Of a DNA stretch of 64,000 nucleotides, positions 1-8,177 are shown piece by piece (position 1 is the first letter of the stretch; every line of letters starts with the position of its first letter). The stretch covers positions 4,976,501 through 5,040,500 of the forward strand of contig NZ_FNTD01000004.1 of assembly GCF_900104815.1 (NCBI RefSeq). Reading direction: 5' to 3'. Source of the DNA: Streptomyces misionensis (lineage in GTDB: Bacteria > Actinomycetota > Actinomycetes > Streptomycetales > Streptomycetaceae). The notes beneath the pieces are model-generated. The model was not told where the DNA came from, did no database searches, and worked only from the letters and a program-made list of their open reading frames with translations. Made by a program: the position numbers and the translations under genes.

Positions 1-1071
1 CACCGCGAGGGCGCGGTAGACGGCGAACTCGGCCGCCGGATCGGCCGCCAGGGTCCAGGGCAGGGCGCCGACGTGACCGTCCACCCGTATCAGCTGGTGC
101 ATGGCCTCGGCCCAGCGCTCGGCGCGGACCAGGAAGAAGACCAGCATGTGGCGGACGTGCGGGAGCACCGGGTCGTCCGAGCGGGCCTCCTGCGCCGCGT
201 GCTGCGCGCCCAGGACGGCCTTGGCGACGACCTCGCCGCGGTACAGGCTCAGCACCAGGTTTACCTCGGGCAGGTGCTCGAAGACCGCGAACAGCGGCAG
301 CGCGGCCAGCAGCGAGCCCCGTGGGGCGCGGGCCGCGGCCGCCTCGGCGAAGGCGTACGCCTGCTCACGCGAGCCGTGCCACTTCTCGCACCAGTAGTGC
401 AGCGCGGCCAGGTGCGCGCCCATGTGGTGCGGGGCGCGGTCGAGGACCTTCAGCCACAGCCGTTCGAACTCCTCCCGGGAGCAGCCCAGCCCCCGGGCGA
501 CGGCCAGCTCGATGATGTGCGGCACCGGATCGGCGGGCGCCAGGGCGGCCGCCTGCCCGCACACCTCCCGGGCCTCCTCCATGACGAGCCGGAAGTCCTT
601 CGTACCGTCCGCCAGGGCCCGCCAGCCCTGCTGCACCAGGAACTCCGCGTGCACGGCGGCGCCGCCCGCGTCCTTCGGCCGCTCGGCCCGCCACACCCGC
701 AGCCACTGGCCGCCCGGCGTCTCGTGCACCCCGCCCGGCCGCTGCCGCAGCTCCAGCGCGGCCGCCCCGGCGAGGGCCTGCACCCGCTGCCAGCGCAGCT
801 CGCCGTCCGTCTCGGTGCCGGCCAGCAGCTGGGCCGCCGCCGTGTAGTCCTGGGTGCGCTGCACCAGTTCCAGCGCGTCCAGCAGGTCCTGGTCGGGGCC
901 GGGCAGGCGGATGTCCAGCTCCTCCTGGCGCAGGAAGCCGTAGGCCGCGGGGTCGGCGGCGTCCGGGTGGCCCGGGTGCACCTGCTCGATCATCCCGCGC
1001 CTGCGCCGCACGAGCGGGAGCACCACGAAGCTCAGCATGAGCAGCGCCATGAGCAGCCAGAGAATCGCCAT
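1..1071 (-). CDS. Membrane-anchored helical hypothetical protein, C-terminus cut by window edge
   Basis: An open frame of 357 codons starts at an ATG at 1071 and runs off the left edge without a stop, so the protein is partial. Residues about 2-20 (AILWLLMALLMLSFVVLPLV) form one hydrophobic segment, followed by an Arg-rich turn, which places the rest in the cytoplasm. The remainder is soluble and rich in Ala, Leu, Arg and Trp, resembling TPR-like helical repeats, with motifs such as LHYWCEKWHGSREQAYAFAE near residues 225-245. I do not recognise a catalytic site. It is divergent from metB across a 303-bp gap. Real gene very likely; function unknown. Confidence 0.75.
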   Translation of the reverse strand, partial: MAILWLLMALLMLSFVVLPLVRRRRGMIEQVHPGHPDAADPAAYGFLRQEELDIRLPGPDQDLLDALELVQRTQDYTAAAQLLAGTETDGELRWQRVQALAGAAALELRQRPGGVHETPGGQWLRVWRAERPKDAGGAAVHAEFLVQQGWRALADGTKDFRLVMEEAREVCGQAAALAPADPVPHIIELAVARGLGCSREEFERLWLKVLDRAPHHMGAHLAALHYWCEKWHGSREQAYAFAEAAAARAPRGSLLAALPLFAVFEHLPEVNLVLSLYRGEVVAKAVLGAQHAAQEARSDDPVLPHVRHMLVFFLVRAERWAEAMHQLIRVDGHVGALPWTLAADPAAEFAVYRALAV

Positions 1072-1374
1072 GCCCCAAGCGAACCAGACACGACCGACAA
1101 TTGACCAACCCCGCCCCGGGCCTGTGGACAACTCTGGTTCGGGCCATGACAGCCGACCGCGGCCCGGCCGACCGGCCCAGCTCAGCCCCACCGCCGGCGC
1201 CGTCCAGCCCCCACCGCCCGGCCCCCGGTCCCGACCCCGCCCCCACCGCGAGGTCCCGACCCCACCCCCACCCCCACCCCCGCCCCGGCGCCCACGCAGG
1301 GAAAACCCTCTCCCCGCCCCCCGCCGGGTCCGCCGGGCATCAGTATCCGGCCGGGCGCACTACGCTCGGTGCAC
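1072..1374. promoter_or_regulatory. Divergent intergenic region with a C-run/G-quadruplex tract upstream of metB
   Basis: This 303-bp gap separates the left-edge gene from metB and holds no convincing gene. At 1261-1286 the plus strand carries five C runs (CCC, CCCCC, CCCCC, CCCCC, CCCC) separated by single bases, so the minus strand is a strong G-quadruplex candidate about 90-115 bp upstream of the metB start. The rest is C-rich low-complexity sequence. The region must contain both divergent promoters. Only the metB -10 is readable. Confidence 0.6.
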
Positions 1375-1377
1375 ATG
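1361..1377 (+). promoter_or_regulatory. Leaderless promoter of metB
   Basis: TACGCT at 1361-1366 fits the actinobacterial -10 consensus TANNNT and lies 8 nt before ATG 1375. Transcription would start at or within a base or two of the ATG, giving a leaderless mRNA. There is no Shine-Dalgarno sequence and no clear -35. This favours ATG 1375 over GTG 1369. Confidence 0.55.
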
Positions 1378-2529
1378 AGCGACAGGCACATCAGTCAGCA
1401 CTTCGAGACCCTCGCGATCCACGCGGGCAACACCGCGGATCCCCTCACCGGCGCGGTCGTCCCGCCCATCTACCAGGTCTCGACCTACAAGCAGGACGGC
1501 GTCGGCGGGCTGCGCGGCGGCTACGAGTACAGCCGCAGCGCCAACCCGACCCGTACCGCCCTCGAGGAGAACCTCGCCGCGCTGGAGGGCGGCAGCCGCG
1601 GCCTCGCGTTCGCCTCCGGCCTCGCGGCCGAGGACACCCTGCTGCGCACGCTGCTCACCCCCGGCGACCACGTGGTGATCCCGAACGACGCCTACGGCGG
1701 CACCTTCCGGCTCTTCGCCAAGGTCGCCACCCGCTGGGGCGTGAAGTGGTCGGTCGCCGACACCAGCGACCCGGCCGCCGTACGGGCCGCGATCACCTCC
1801 AACACCAAGGCCGTCTGGGTGGAGACCCCCTCCAACCCGCTGCTCGGCATCACCGACATCGCCGCGGTCGCCCAGGTCGCCCACGACGCGGGCGCCAGGC
1901 TCGTCGTGGACAACACCTTCGCCACGCCCTACCTCCAGCAGCCGCTGTCGCTCGGGGCGGACGTCGTGGTGCACTCCCTGACCAAGTACATGGGCGGCCA
2001 CTCCGACGTGGTCGGCGGCGCCCTGATCGTCTCCGACCAGGCGCTCGGCGAGGAACTGGCCTACCACCAGAACGCGATGGGCGCCGTCGCCGGTCCCTTC
2101 GACTCGTGGCTGGTGCTGCGCGGCACCAAGACCCTCGCGGTGCGCATGGACCGGCACAGCGAGAACGCCGGCAAGGTCGCCGACATGCTCAGCCGCCACC
2201 CGCGCGTCACCAGCGTCCTCTACCCGGGCCTGCCCGACCACCCCGGGCACGAGGTCGCCGCCAAGCAGATGAGGGCCTTCGGCGGCATGGTCTCCTTCCG
2301 GGTCGAGGGCGGCGAGGAGGCGGCCGTCGAGGTCTGCAACCGCGCCAAGGTGTTCACCCTCGGCGAGTCCCTGGGCGGCGTCGAGTCCCTGATCGAGCAC
2401 CCGGGCCGGATGACGCACGCCTCCGCGGCCGGTTCGGCCCTGGAGGTCCCCGCCGACCTCGTCCGCCTGTCCGTCGGCATCGAGAACGCCGACGACCTGC
2501 TGGAGGACCTGCGCCAGGCCCTGGGCTAA
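1375..2529 (+). CDS. metB: Cystathionine gamma-synthase
   Basis: A 384-aa PLP enzyme of the Cys/Met metabolism family (fold type I). It condenses O-succinyl- or O-acetyl-homoserine with cysteine to cystathionine in methionine biosynthesis, in the cytosol. The PLP-binding lysine is K204 in VVHSLTKYMGGHSD. Other family marks are YEYSRSANPTR near residue 50, the SGLAAEDTLL segment, and the VDNTFATPYLQQP loop near 178-190. Length is normal. GTG 1369 is in frame, but ATG 1375 sits 8 nt after a -10 hexamer and is preferred. Family members also include gamma-lyases and sulfhydrylases, so the exact reaction is inferred; MetB is the usual assignment in Streptomyces. Confidence 0.9.
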   Translation: MSDRHISQHFETLAIHAGNTADPLTGAVVPPIYQVSTYKQDGVGGLRGGYEYSRSANPTRTALEENLAALEGGSRGLAFASGLAAEDTLLRTLLTPGDHVVIPNDAYGGTFRLFAKVATRWGVKWSVADTSDPAAVRAAITSNTKAVWVETPSNPLLGITDIAAVAQVAHDAGARLVVDNTFATPYLQQPLSLGADVVVHSLTKYMGGHSDVVGGALIVSDQALGEELAYHQNAMGAVAGPFDSWLVLRGTKTLAVRMDRHSENAGKVADMLSRHPRVTSVLYPGLPDHPGHEVAAKQMRAFGGMVSFRVEGGEEAAVEVCNRAKVFTLGESLGGVESLIEHPGRMTHASAAGSALEVPADLVRLSVGIENADDLLEDLRQALG

Positions 2530-2544
2530 AGGCACGGATCGGCG

Positions 2545-2569
2545 CCGGGCCGTTCCGGCGCCGGCCCGG
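2545..2569. terminator. Hairpin between convergent metB and small membrane-protein gene
   Basis: CCGGGCCG at 2545-2552 pairs with CGGCCCGG at 2562-2569 around a 9-nt loop, directly after metB and touching the stop of the convergent gene. No U-tract follows on either strand, so termination strength is uncertain. Confidence 0.45.
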
Positions 2570-2818
2570 TCACCAGCCGTCGACGGGTGGAGTCGTCTGC
2601 GAGGGCGGCTCCACCCAGGGGTGCGCGTACACCGCCCAGACGCCGAACGCCACGGCCGCCGCGCACGCCAGCACCCACAGCACCCGGCGCACCCGCCGCC
2701 CGCGCCGCAGCAGCCGCTCGCCGCGCCGCACCGCCTCCGGGTGCAGCTCCGGCGGCACCGGCACCGGCGGCTCGGTCAGCACCCGCCGCACGGCGGCCTC
2801 CCGCTCGGCCCGGTTCAC
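2570..2818 (-). CDS. Small single-pass membrane protein, possible anti-sigma partner
   Basis: An 82-aa protein starting at GTG 2818. The start is chosen because GGGGAGG lies 5 nt upstream; longer in-frame readings would overlap the sigma-like gene. Residues 1-50 are charged and probably cytoplasmic (VNRAEREAAVRRVLTEPPVP...), followed by an Arg-rich stretch, one transmembrane helix near residues 48-66 (VLWVLACAAAVAFGVWAVY) and a short Pro-rich extracellular tail ending in PPVDGW. It lies 160 bp downstream of, and on the same strand as, the sigma-like gene. A short cytoplasmic domain plus one membrane helix beside a sigma-like gene suggests an anti-sigma role. That is inference from position; no zinc or HATPase motif is visible. 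Confidence 0.65.
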   Translation of the reverse strand: MNRAEREAAVRRVLTEPPVPVPPELHPEAVRRGERLLRRGRRVRRVLWVLACAAAVAFGVWAVYAHPWVEPPSQTTPPVDGW

Positions 2819-2978
2819 ACCGACCTCCCCGGACGTGCCGTACCCCTCGCACGCGCCGTACCGGCCGGGCGCTGCGAACGCGACGCGCCCACTGCCTCCG
2901 CCGTACCGGCCGGGTCCGCCCCGCTCGCCGCACCGCACCCGCTCGCCGCGCGGGCCCGCTTCCCTGCTCCCGGGCGGC

Positions 2979-3482
2979 TCACGACGGTGCCACCTTCGCG
3001 CCCAGCGCGCGCGGACCGGCCGGGCGGGCCGGGTGCAGCACCGCGGAGACCGCACGGTCGCAGATCGTGTGCACGCGTTCCGGCGGGAACCCCAGCAGCG
3101 CCGCCGTCTGCTCCTCGGCGATCCCCTCGTACACCCGCAGCACCAGCACCAGCCGCTCCTGCGCGGTGAGCGCGGCGAGCGGACCGCGCGGACCCGGCCG
3201 GGTGCGGCCCGGCACCCAGGGCCGGTGCCAGGCGGTACGGGCGAAGCGGACGGCGAGGAACTGGCGCGCGCAGTCGTACGGGTCCTCGCCGCGCAGCCGG
3301 TGCCAGCGGGCGTAGGTGTGGCCGAGGGCCAGCGTCAGCAGGCGCCGGGCGCGCGGATTGTCGTCCGGGTCCTCCGCGGTGAGCAGCGTGGCCGCGCGCA
3401 GCAGCCGTCCGGCCGCGCCCGCGACGAACGACTCGAACTCCCGGGCCCGGCGGTCCTCCCGGAACACCTGCCGATCACGCAC
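2979..3482 (-). CDS. Sigma-70-like (SigE-type) regulatory protein
   Basis: A 167-aa protein with an N-terminal helical domain that looks like sigma region 2 (FESFVAGAAGRLLRAATLL near residues 16-34) and a C-terminal region-4-like helix-turn-helix (LAALTAQERLVLVLRVYEGIAEEQTAALLGFPPERVHTICDRA, about 100-145). The layout resembles actinobacterial SigE-family ECF proteins, but the region 2 aromatic/basic residues are weak, so it may be a divergent or non-canonical sigma. A good -35/-10 pair lies upstream (3567-3595). It is followed on the same strand by a small membrane protein, which fits a sigma/anti-sigma pair. Confidence 0.7.
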   Translation of the reverse strand: MRDRQVFREDRRAREFESFVAGAAGRLLRAATLLTAEDPDDNPRARRLLTLALGHTYARWHRLRGEDPYDCARQFLAVRFARTAWHRPWVPGRTRPGPRGPLAALTAQERLVLVLRVYEGIAEEQTAALLGFPPERVHTICDRAVSAVLHPARPAGPRALGAKVAPS

Positions 3483-3566
3483 CGCGCCTCCCCCCCCGTC
3501 GAGGGCCCCGTCCGGCCCGTCCCCTACGGGACAGGTGAATCGCGTACGACGTGGGGCCCGGGTCTC

Positions 3567-3595
3567 ATATGAGGCCAGCCGGGGCCCGGGGTCAA
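3567..3595 (-). promoter_or_regulatory. Vegetative-type promoter of the sigma-like gene
   Basis: On the minus strand TTGACC (3595-3590) is followed after exactly 17 bp by TCATAT (3572-3567), a good -35/-10 pair about 85-110 bp upstream of the start at 3482. Confidence 0.55.
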
Positions 3596-3626
3596 GACTC
3601 GGGGCACCACCCGTGGGCCGGGCCGG

Positions 3627-4151
3627 TCAGGACGCCGACGGCCGCTCCGCGGCGGCCGGTCCGCCCTGCGCCGTACGGGCCGACAGGGCGTGGTTGAACC
3701 GGGTCAGCAGAGTGCAGAACTGCTCGCGCTCCTCGGGCGCCCAGTCCTCGGTCAGCTCGGCCATCAGCCGGCGCCTGGAGGAACGCACCTCCGCCAGCCG
3801 GGCCGCGCCGCGCGGGGACAGCTGGAGCACCACCGCACGGCCGTCCTCCGGGTGCGAGGTGCGCTTGACCAGGCCGGTGTCGACCAGCGGGGCCACCTGC
3901 CGGGTGACCGTGGAGGAGTCGATGCCCATGCCCGAGGCGAGTGCCTTGACGCCCATCGGACCCTCGATGTCCAGCCGGTTGAGCAGCAGATAGGCGGCGC
4001 GGTCCATGGAGTTGCGCACCTGCCCGACACCGCCGAGGCGCGTCTGTTCGGCCCGGCGGGCGAACACCGCGACCTCGTGCTGGAGGGCGTCGAGAAGACC
4101 GGGGTCACCGACGGTCGTCATGTCCATCGACATTTCAGGTGTTGTGGGCAT
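3627..4151 (-). CDS. MarR-family transcriptional regulator
   Basis: A winged-helix regulator of 174 aa (fewer if an internal ATG in the MSMDMTT region is used). The MarR core is clear: a dimerisation helix in residues 20-45, LLLNRLDIEGPMGVKALASGM (about 55-75), the recognition helix in GIDSSTVTRQVAPLVDTGLVKRT, and the wing HPEDGRAVVLQLSPRGAARL with the DGRAV signature. It is divergent from ilvA with a 144-bp gap, so it may control itself and possibly ilvA. The ligand cannot be told from sequence. I see no strong ribosome binding site at the first ATG, so the start is uncertain by up to 10 codons. Confidence 0.85.
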   Translation of the reverse strand: MPTTPEMSMDMTTVGDPGLLDALQHEVAVFARRAEQTRLGGVGQVRNSMDRAAYLLLNRLDIEGPMGVKALASGMGIDSSTVTRQVAPLVDTGLVKRTSHPEDGRAVVLQLSPRGAARLAEVRSSRRRLMAELTEDWAPEEREQFCTLLTRFNHALSARTAQGGPAAAERPSAS

Positions 4152-4295
4152 GGCCGGAGGCTCGCTTCATGAAGGGCTGCAAGGTTGGGGGACAGGGTAC
4201 GCGGCCCGGCGCCGGACCGTACCGGCGCTGCGCAAACCCGTCCCGGAGCTTGGTCACGACCGCCGGGCGCCGACGTGAGCTGCGATGCTGGAGAC

Positions 4296-5525
4296 ATGAG
4301 TCACCGCACCGCCGCCGCCCTGCGTTCCGTCACCCTCGACGATGTGCGCGGAGCGCAGAAGATGCTCTCCGGTGTGGCACGGGCGACCGCGATGGAGGGC
4401 AGCCGGTACCTGTCCCAGCTGGTCGGCGCGCCGGTGCAGCTGAAGTGCGAGAACCTCCAGCGGACCGGCTCGTTCAAGCTGCGCGGTGCCTATGTGCGGA
4501 TCGCCGGGCTGCTGCCGGAGGAGCGGGCGGCCGGGGTGGTGGCCGCGAGCGCCGGCAACCACGCGCAGGGCGTGGCCCTCGCGTCCTCCCTGCTGGGCGT
4601 GCACGCCACCGTGTTCATGCCGCAGGGCGCCCCGCTGCCCAAGGTCAGCGCGACCCGCGAGTACGGTGCCGAGGTGCGGCTGACCGGCCAGGTGGTGGAC
4701 GAGACGCTGGCCGCCGCCCAGGACTACGCGGCGCGGACCGGCGCCGTCTTCATCCACCCCTTCGACCACCCGGACATCATCGCGGGCCAGGGCACGGTCG
4801 GCCTGGAGATCCTGGAGCAGTGCCCGCAGGTGCGCACCATCGTCGTCGGCATCGGCGGCGGCGGACTCGCGGCCGGGATCGCGGTCGCGGTGAAGGCCGT
4901 GCGGCCGGACGTGCGGATCATCGGCGTGCAGGCGGAGGGTGCCGCGGCCTACCCGCCCTCGCTGGCCCTCGGGCACCCGGTGGCCGTGGCGAACCCGGCG
5001 ACGATGGCCGACGGCATCAAGGTGGGCCGCCCGGGCGTGGTGCCGTTCGGCATCATCCGCGAGCTGGTGGACGAGGTGCGCACGGTCAGCGAGGACCAGC
5101 TGTCGGCGGCGCTGCTGCTGTGCCTGGAGCGGGCCAAGCTGGTGGTGGAACCGGCCGGGGCCAGCCCGGTCGCGGCGCTGCTCGCGGCCCCGGGCGACTT
5201 CGAGGGACCGGTCGTCGCGGTGCTGTCCGGCGGCAATGTGGACCCGGTGCTGTTGCAGCGGGTGCTGCGGCACGGCATGGCCGCGCAGGGCCGCTACCTG
5301 GCCGTACGGCTCCGGCTCACCGACCGGCCCGGCGCCCTGGCCACGCTCCTCGGGGTGCTGTCGGAGACGGACGCCAACGTCCTCGACGTCAGCCATGTCC
5401 GCACCGATCCCCGGCTGGGGCTCAGCGAGGCGGAGGTCGAGCTGCACCTGGAGACGAAGGGCCCCGCGCACTGCACCGAGGTCGGCCAGGCCCTGCGGGA
5501 GGCCGGCTACACGGTCATCTCCTGA
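4296..5525 (+). CDS. ilvA: Threonine dehydratase (short form with ACT domain)
   Basis: A 409-aa PLP enzyme converting threonine to 2-oxobutyrate, the first step of isoleucine synthesis. The PLP lysine is K61 in RTGSFKLRGAY, and the glycine loop binding the phosphate is GIGGGGLAAG near residue 190. A single C-terminal ACT domain (from about residue 335, RLRLTDRPGALATLLGVLSE) implies amino-acid feedback or stability control. It is the ~400-aa type rather than the 500-aa type with two ACT-like domains. ATG 4296 is preceded by GGAG only 2 nt away, an unusually tight spacing. Divergent from MarR; convergent with greA across a strong terminator. Confidence 0.92.
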   Translation: MSHRTAAALRSVTLDDVRGAQKMLSGVARATAMEGSRYLSQLVGAPVQLKCENLQRTGSFKLRGAYVRIAGLLPEERAAGVVAASAGNHAQGVALASSLLGVHATVFMPQGAPLPKVSATREYGAEVRLTGQVVDETLAAAQDYAARTGAVFIHPFDHPDIIAGQGTVGLEILEQCPQVRTIVVGIGGGGLAAGIAVAVKAVRPDVRIIGVQAEGAAAYPPSLALGHPVAVANPATMADGIKVGRPGVVPFGIIRELVDEVRTVSEDQLSAALLLCLERAKLVVEPAGASPVAALLAAPGDFEGPVVAVLSGGNVDPVLLQRVLRHGMAAQGRYLAVRLRLTDRPGALATLLGVLSETDANVLDVSHVRTDPRLGLSEAEVELHLETKGPAHCTEVGQALREAGYTVIS

Positions 5526-5565
5526 GCCCCCCGGCGCCCGCCCGAGCGCCGGTACGACACGACAG

Positions 5566-5598
5566 GGCCCCCGGCGCCCGCCCTGGGCGCCGGGGGCC
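5566..5598. terminator. Bidirectional hairpin terminator between ilvA and greA
   Basis: A perfect 14-bp stem (GGCCCCCGGCGCCC at 5566-5579 with its complement at 5585-5598) and a 5-nt loop sits between two convergent genes. There is no U-tract, as is common in Streptomyces. Confidence 0.75.
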
Positions 5599-5620
5599 TG
5601 GTCAGCGGACCGGGGCCGGC

Positions 5621-6121
5621 TCAGCCGTTGTAGGGCTCGGCCTTCAGGATCCGCACCGAGGCCTTCTTGCCGTTCGGCAGCTCGTACTCCGCGTCCTCGC
5701 CGACCTTGTGGCCGATGACACCGGCGCCCAGCGGGGACTGCGGCGAGTACGTCTCGACGTCGGCGCTCGCGTACTCGCGGGAGGCGAGCAGGAACGTCAG
5801 TGTGTCGTCTTCGTCACCGTCGAAGGCGATCGTGACGACCATGCCCGGCGCGACGGCGCCGTCGGCGGAGGCCGGGGCCTCACCCACCTTGGCGTTCTCG
5901 AGAAGCTGGGTCAGCTGCCGCACGCGCAGCTCCTGCTTGCCCTGCTCCTCCTTGGCCGCGTGGTACCCGCCGTTCTCGCGCAGGTCGCCCTCCTCGCGCG
6001 CGGCCGCGATCTTGGCGGCGATCTCCGTGCGCGCAGGACCAGTAAGGTACGCAAGCTCGTCCTTGAGCTTGTTGTACGCCTCCTGGGTCAGCCAGGTGAC
6101 GTTCTCGCTGGTCTGGGTCAC
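5621..6121 (-). CDS. greA: Transcription elongation factor GreA
   Basis: A 166-aa protein that rescues backtracked RNA polymerase by stimulating transcript cleavage through the secondary channel. The N-terminal coiled coil is residues about 10-80, with the acidic tip in AAREEGDLRENGGYHAAKEEQG; the C-terminal FKBP-like domain is about 85-166, with SPLGAGVIGHKVGE. GTG 6121 is chosen because GAGGAG lies 7 nt upstream and the longer reading (MLCIPSTDEE...) has no counterpart in the family. Length is typical. Convergent with ilvA. Confidence 0.95.
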   Translation of the reverse strand: MTQTSENVTWLTQEAYNKLKDELAYLTGPARTEIAAKIAAAREEGDLRENGGYHAAKEEQGKQELRVRQLTQLLENAKVGEAPASADGAVAPGMVVTIAFDGDEDDTLTFLLASREYASADVETYSPQSPLGAGVIGHKVGEDAEYELPNGKKASVRILKAEPYNG

Positions 6122-6354
6122 AGGGTGCTCCTCGTCGGTACTGGGAATACAAAGCATCGCCCTACCCAGAAGACTGTTCCCTCATGGATGGGCGAAACCA
6201 CGAGCCTAACAATTCATCCGCGGAAGGGGGAGGACATAAGCCCTCAGAATCACGTCAACGCAGGTGAGGTCCCGGACATTCCGGACGAGAACCGCGCGGC
6301 GCCCGGGCGTGCCGGACCGCGGCCCGCGACCGGCCGGGCGGCTCGATGCCCAGG

Positions 6355-6753
6355 TCAGCCCGCGTGGCAGCCCAGCAGCTCGGCCGTGGAGCCCTTGGCG
6401 GTCGTACGGAGCGTGACGACCTTGTCGATGCGGGTGGCCGAACCGGTGAAGCGGAAGTCGGCGCGGCCCACCTCGGTGCCGTCCGCCGCCTGCGAGCGCA
6501 GGGTGCAGTAGCCGTCCGTACCGGCGTCCTTGTGGACCTCCAGGTGCGCCTTCACCGCGTTGTCCGTGGCCTCGAAGGTGATGACCTGGGCGCTTATCTC
6601 GGTCTGCACGATGTAGTGGTAGGCGAAGTAGCCGACCAGCGCCAGCAGCGCCGCGCCGAGCACCACCGCGGCGACCTTGAGCTTGCGGTCGGCGCGCTCG
6701 TCCGAGGAGCGGCCGTAGCGGCCCGCGGGGAGCCCCGTGCTCGCCGTACTCAT
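6355..6753 (-). CDS. DUF4307 single-pass membrane protein
   Basis: A 132-aa protein with a cytoplasmic N-terminus (about 25 residues, charged), one transmembrane helix near 26-48 (LKVAAVVLGAALLALVGYFAYHYIV) and an extracellular beta-rich domain with two cysteines (YCTLRS and LLGCHAG) that could form a disulfide. This matches the actinobacterial DUF4307 family, often found next to mca as here (divergent, 102-bp gap). The role is unknown; the pairing suggests a link to thiol physiology, but that is inference from context only. Confidence 0.8.
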   Translation of the reverse strand: MSTASTGLPAGRYGRSSDERADRKLKVAAVVLGAALLALVGYFAYHYIVQTEISAQVITFEATDNAVKAHLEVHKDAGTDGYCTLRSQAADGTEVGRADFRFTGSATRIDKVVTLRTTAKGSTAELLGCHAG

Positions 6754-6855
6754 GATCGTCCTCTCCGCGGAATTAATCGCCCCCCGATTCGGTCACTATA
6801 GAAGCCCGCGATTGCGCCTTGACCCTTGGGGCGCCAACCTACCGAGGATTGAGTC

Positions 6856-7737
6856 TTGACTGATCAGTTGCGACTGATGGCCGTTCACGCGCACCCCGAC
6901 GACGAGTCGAGCAAGGGCGCGGCCACCATGGCGAAGTACGTGTCCGAGGGGGTGGACGTGCTGGTGGTGACCTGCACCGGCGGAGAGCGTGGCTCCATCC
7001 TCAACCCCAAGCTCCAGGGCGACCCGTACATCGAGGCGAACATCCACGAGGTGCGCCGCAAGGAGATGGACGAGGCCCGCGAGATCCTGGGCGTCAAGCA
7101 GGAGTGGCTCGGCTTCGTGGACTCCGGGCTGCCCGAGGGCGACCCGCTGCCCCCGCTGCCCGAGGGCTGCTTCGCCCTGGAGGACGTCGACAAGGCGGCC
7201 GGCGAGCTGGTGCGACAGATCCGCTCGTTCCGTCCGCAGGTGATCACCACCTACGACGAGAACGGCGGCTACCCGCACCCCGACCACATCATGACCCACA
7301 AGATCTCGATGGTGGCGTTCGAGGGCGCGGCGGACACCGAGAAGTACCCCGAGGACGAGTTCGGGCCCGCCTTCCAGCCGCTGAAGCTGTACTACAACCA
7401 GGGTTTCAACCGCCCGCGCACCGAGGCCCTGCACCAGGCGATGCTCGACCGCGGCCTGGAGTCGCCGTACGGGGAGTGGCTCAAGCGCTGGAGCGAGATG
7501 GAGCGCACCGAACGCACTCTGACCACGCACGTTCCGTGCGCGGACTTCTTCGAGGTGCGCGACAAGGCGCTGATCGCGCACGCCACGCAGATCGACCCGG
7601 ACGGCGGCTGGTTCCGGGTGCCGATGGAGCTCCAGAAGGAGGTCTGGCCGACGGAGGAGTACGAGCTCGCGAAGTCGCTCGTGGACACCTCCCTCCCCGA
7701 GGACGACCTCTTCGCGGGCATCCGCGACAATGCCTGA
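6856..7737 (+). CDS. mca: Mycothiol S-conjugate amidase
   Basis: A 293-aa zinc amidase of the LmbE/PIG-L family. It cleaves mycothiol conjugates of electrophiles and toxins, releasing the mercapturic acid for export and recycling GlcN-Ins. Zinc-ligand motif HPDDE is at residues 13-17 (AVHAHPDDESSKG) and the second motif HPDH at 141-144 (GGYPHPDHIM). Length and KQEWLGFVDSGLPEGDPLPPLP fit Mca rather than MshB. The start is a TTG at 6856, with GAGG 9 nt upstream. The stop overlaps or abuts the next small membrane-protein gene, so the two are probably cotranscribed. Confidence 0.93.
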   Translation: MTDQLRLMAVHAHPDDESSKGAATMAKYVSEGVDVLVVTCTGGERGSILNPKLQGDPYIEANIHEVRRKEMDEAREILGVKQEWLGFVDSGLPEGDPLPPLPEGCFALEDVDKAAGELVRQIRSFRPQVITTYDENGGYPHPDHIMTHKISMVAFEGAADTEKYPEDEFGPAFQPLKLYYNQGFNRPRTEALHQAMLDRGLESPYGEWLKRWSEMERTERTLTTHVPCADFFEVRDKALIAHATQIDPDGGWFRVPMELQKEVWPTEEYELAKSLVDTSLPEDDLFAGIRDNA

Positions 7738-7738
7738 T

Positions 7739-7972
7739 ATGAGCGCAAGCGTGAGCCTGGCAGCGACGGACCTCGTCTCCCTCGCCGATCTCGACCAGAA
7801 CAAGGTCACCCCCGGTGTCCTCGGCTTCATCGTGTTCGCGGTGATGGCCCTGGCGGTGTGGGGCCTGATGAAGTCGATGAACAAGCACATGCGGAAGGTC
7901 GACTTCAAGGAGCCCTCCGACGTGGACAGGGAGACCGGCCGCCCGGCCGACTCCGCGGCACCCCGGGGCTGA
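7739..7972 (+). CDS. Small membrane protein downstream of mca
   Basis: A 77-aa protein (80 aa if ATG 7730, overlapping the mca stop, is used). One transmembrane helix near residues 26-45 ([18 protein letters not shown]) is followed by a basic segment ([12 protein letters not shown]) and an acidic, disordered tail. It appears translationally coupled to mca and is closed by a hairpin at 7983-8020. No known domain. Function unknown. Confidence 0.75.
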   Translation: MSASVSLAATDLVSLADLDQNKVTPGVLGFIVFAVMALAVWGLMKSMNKHMRKVDFKEPSDVDRETGRPADSAAPRG

Positions 7973-7982
7973 CCCCGGGCCC

Positions 7983-8020
7983 TCCGGACCGCCACCCTCA
8001 TCCGGGTGTGGCGGTCCGGA
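7983..8020 (+). terminator. Terminator of the mca operon
   Basis: A perfect 13-bp stem (TCCGGACCGCCAC at 7983-7995 with its complement at 8008-8020) and a 12-nt loop lies 10 bp after the small membrane-protein gene. No U-tract follows. Confidence 0.7.
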
Positions 8021-8177
8021 CGCATGCCCCGGCCTCTGCGCGAGCGGCCGGCGTGCGCCGCCGCCGAGGAGCGGACCCGGGACCCGGCGGGCTCTGGAGG
8101 CCCGGTGGACACACCGGGTCCCGGGACCCGGCCCCCGACGCATGGGGAGATGCCCGGGCTCATGGGAGAGTGGAACG

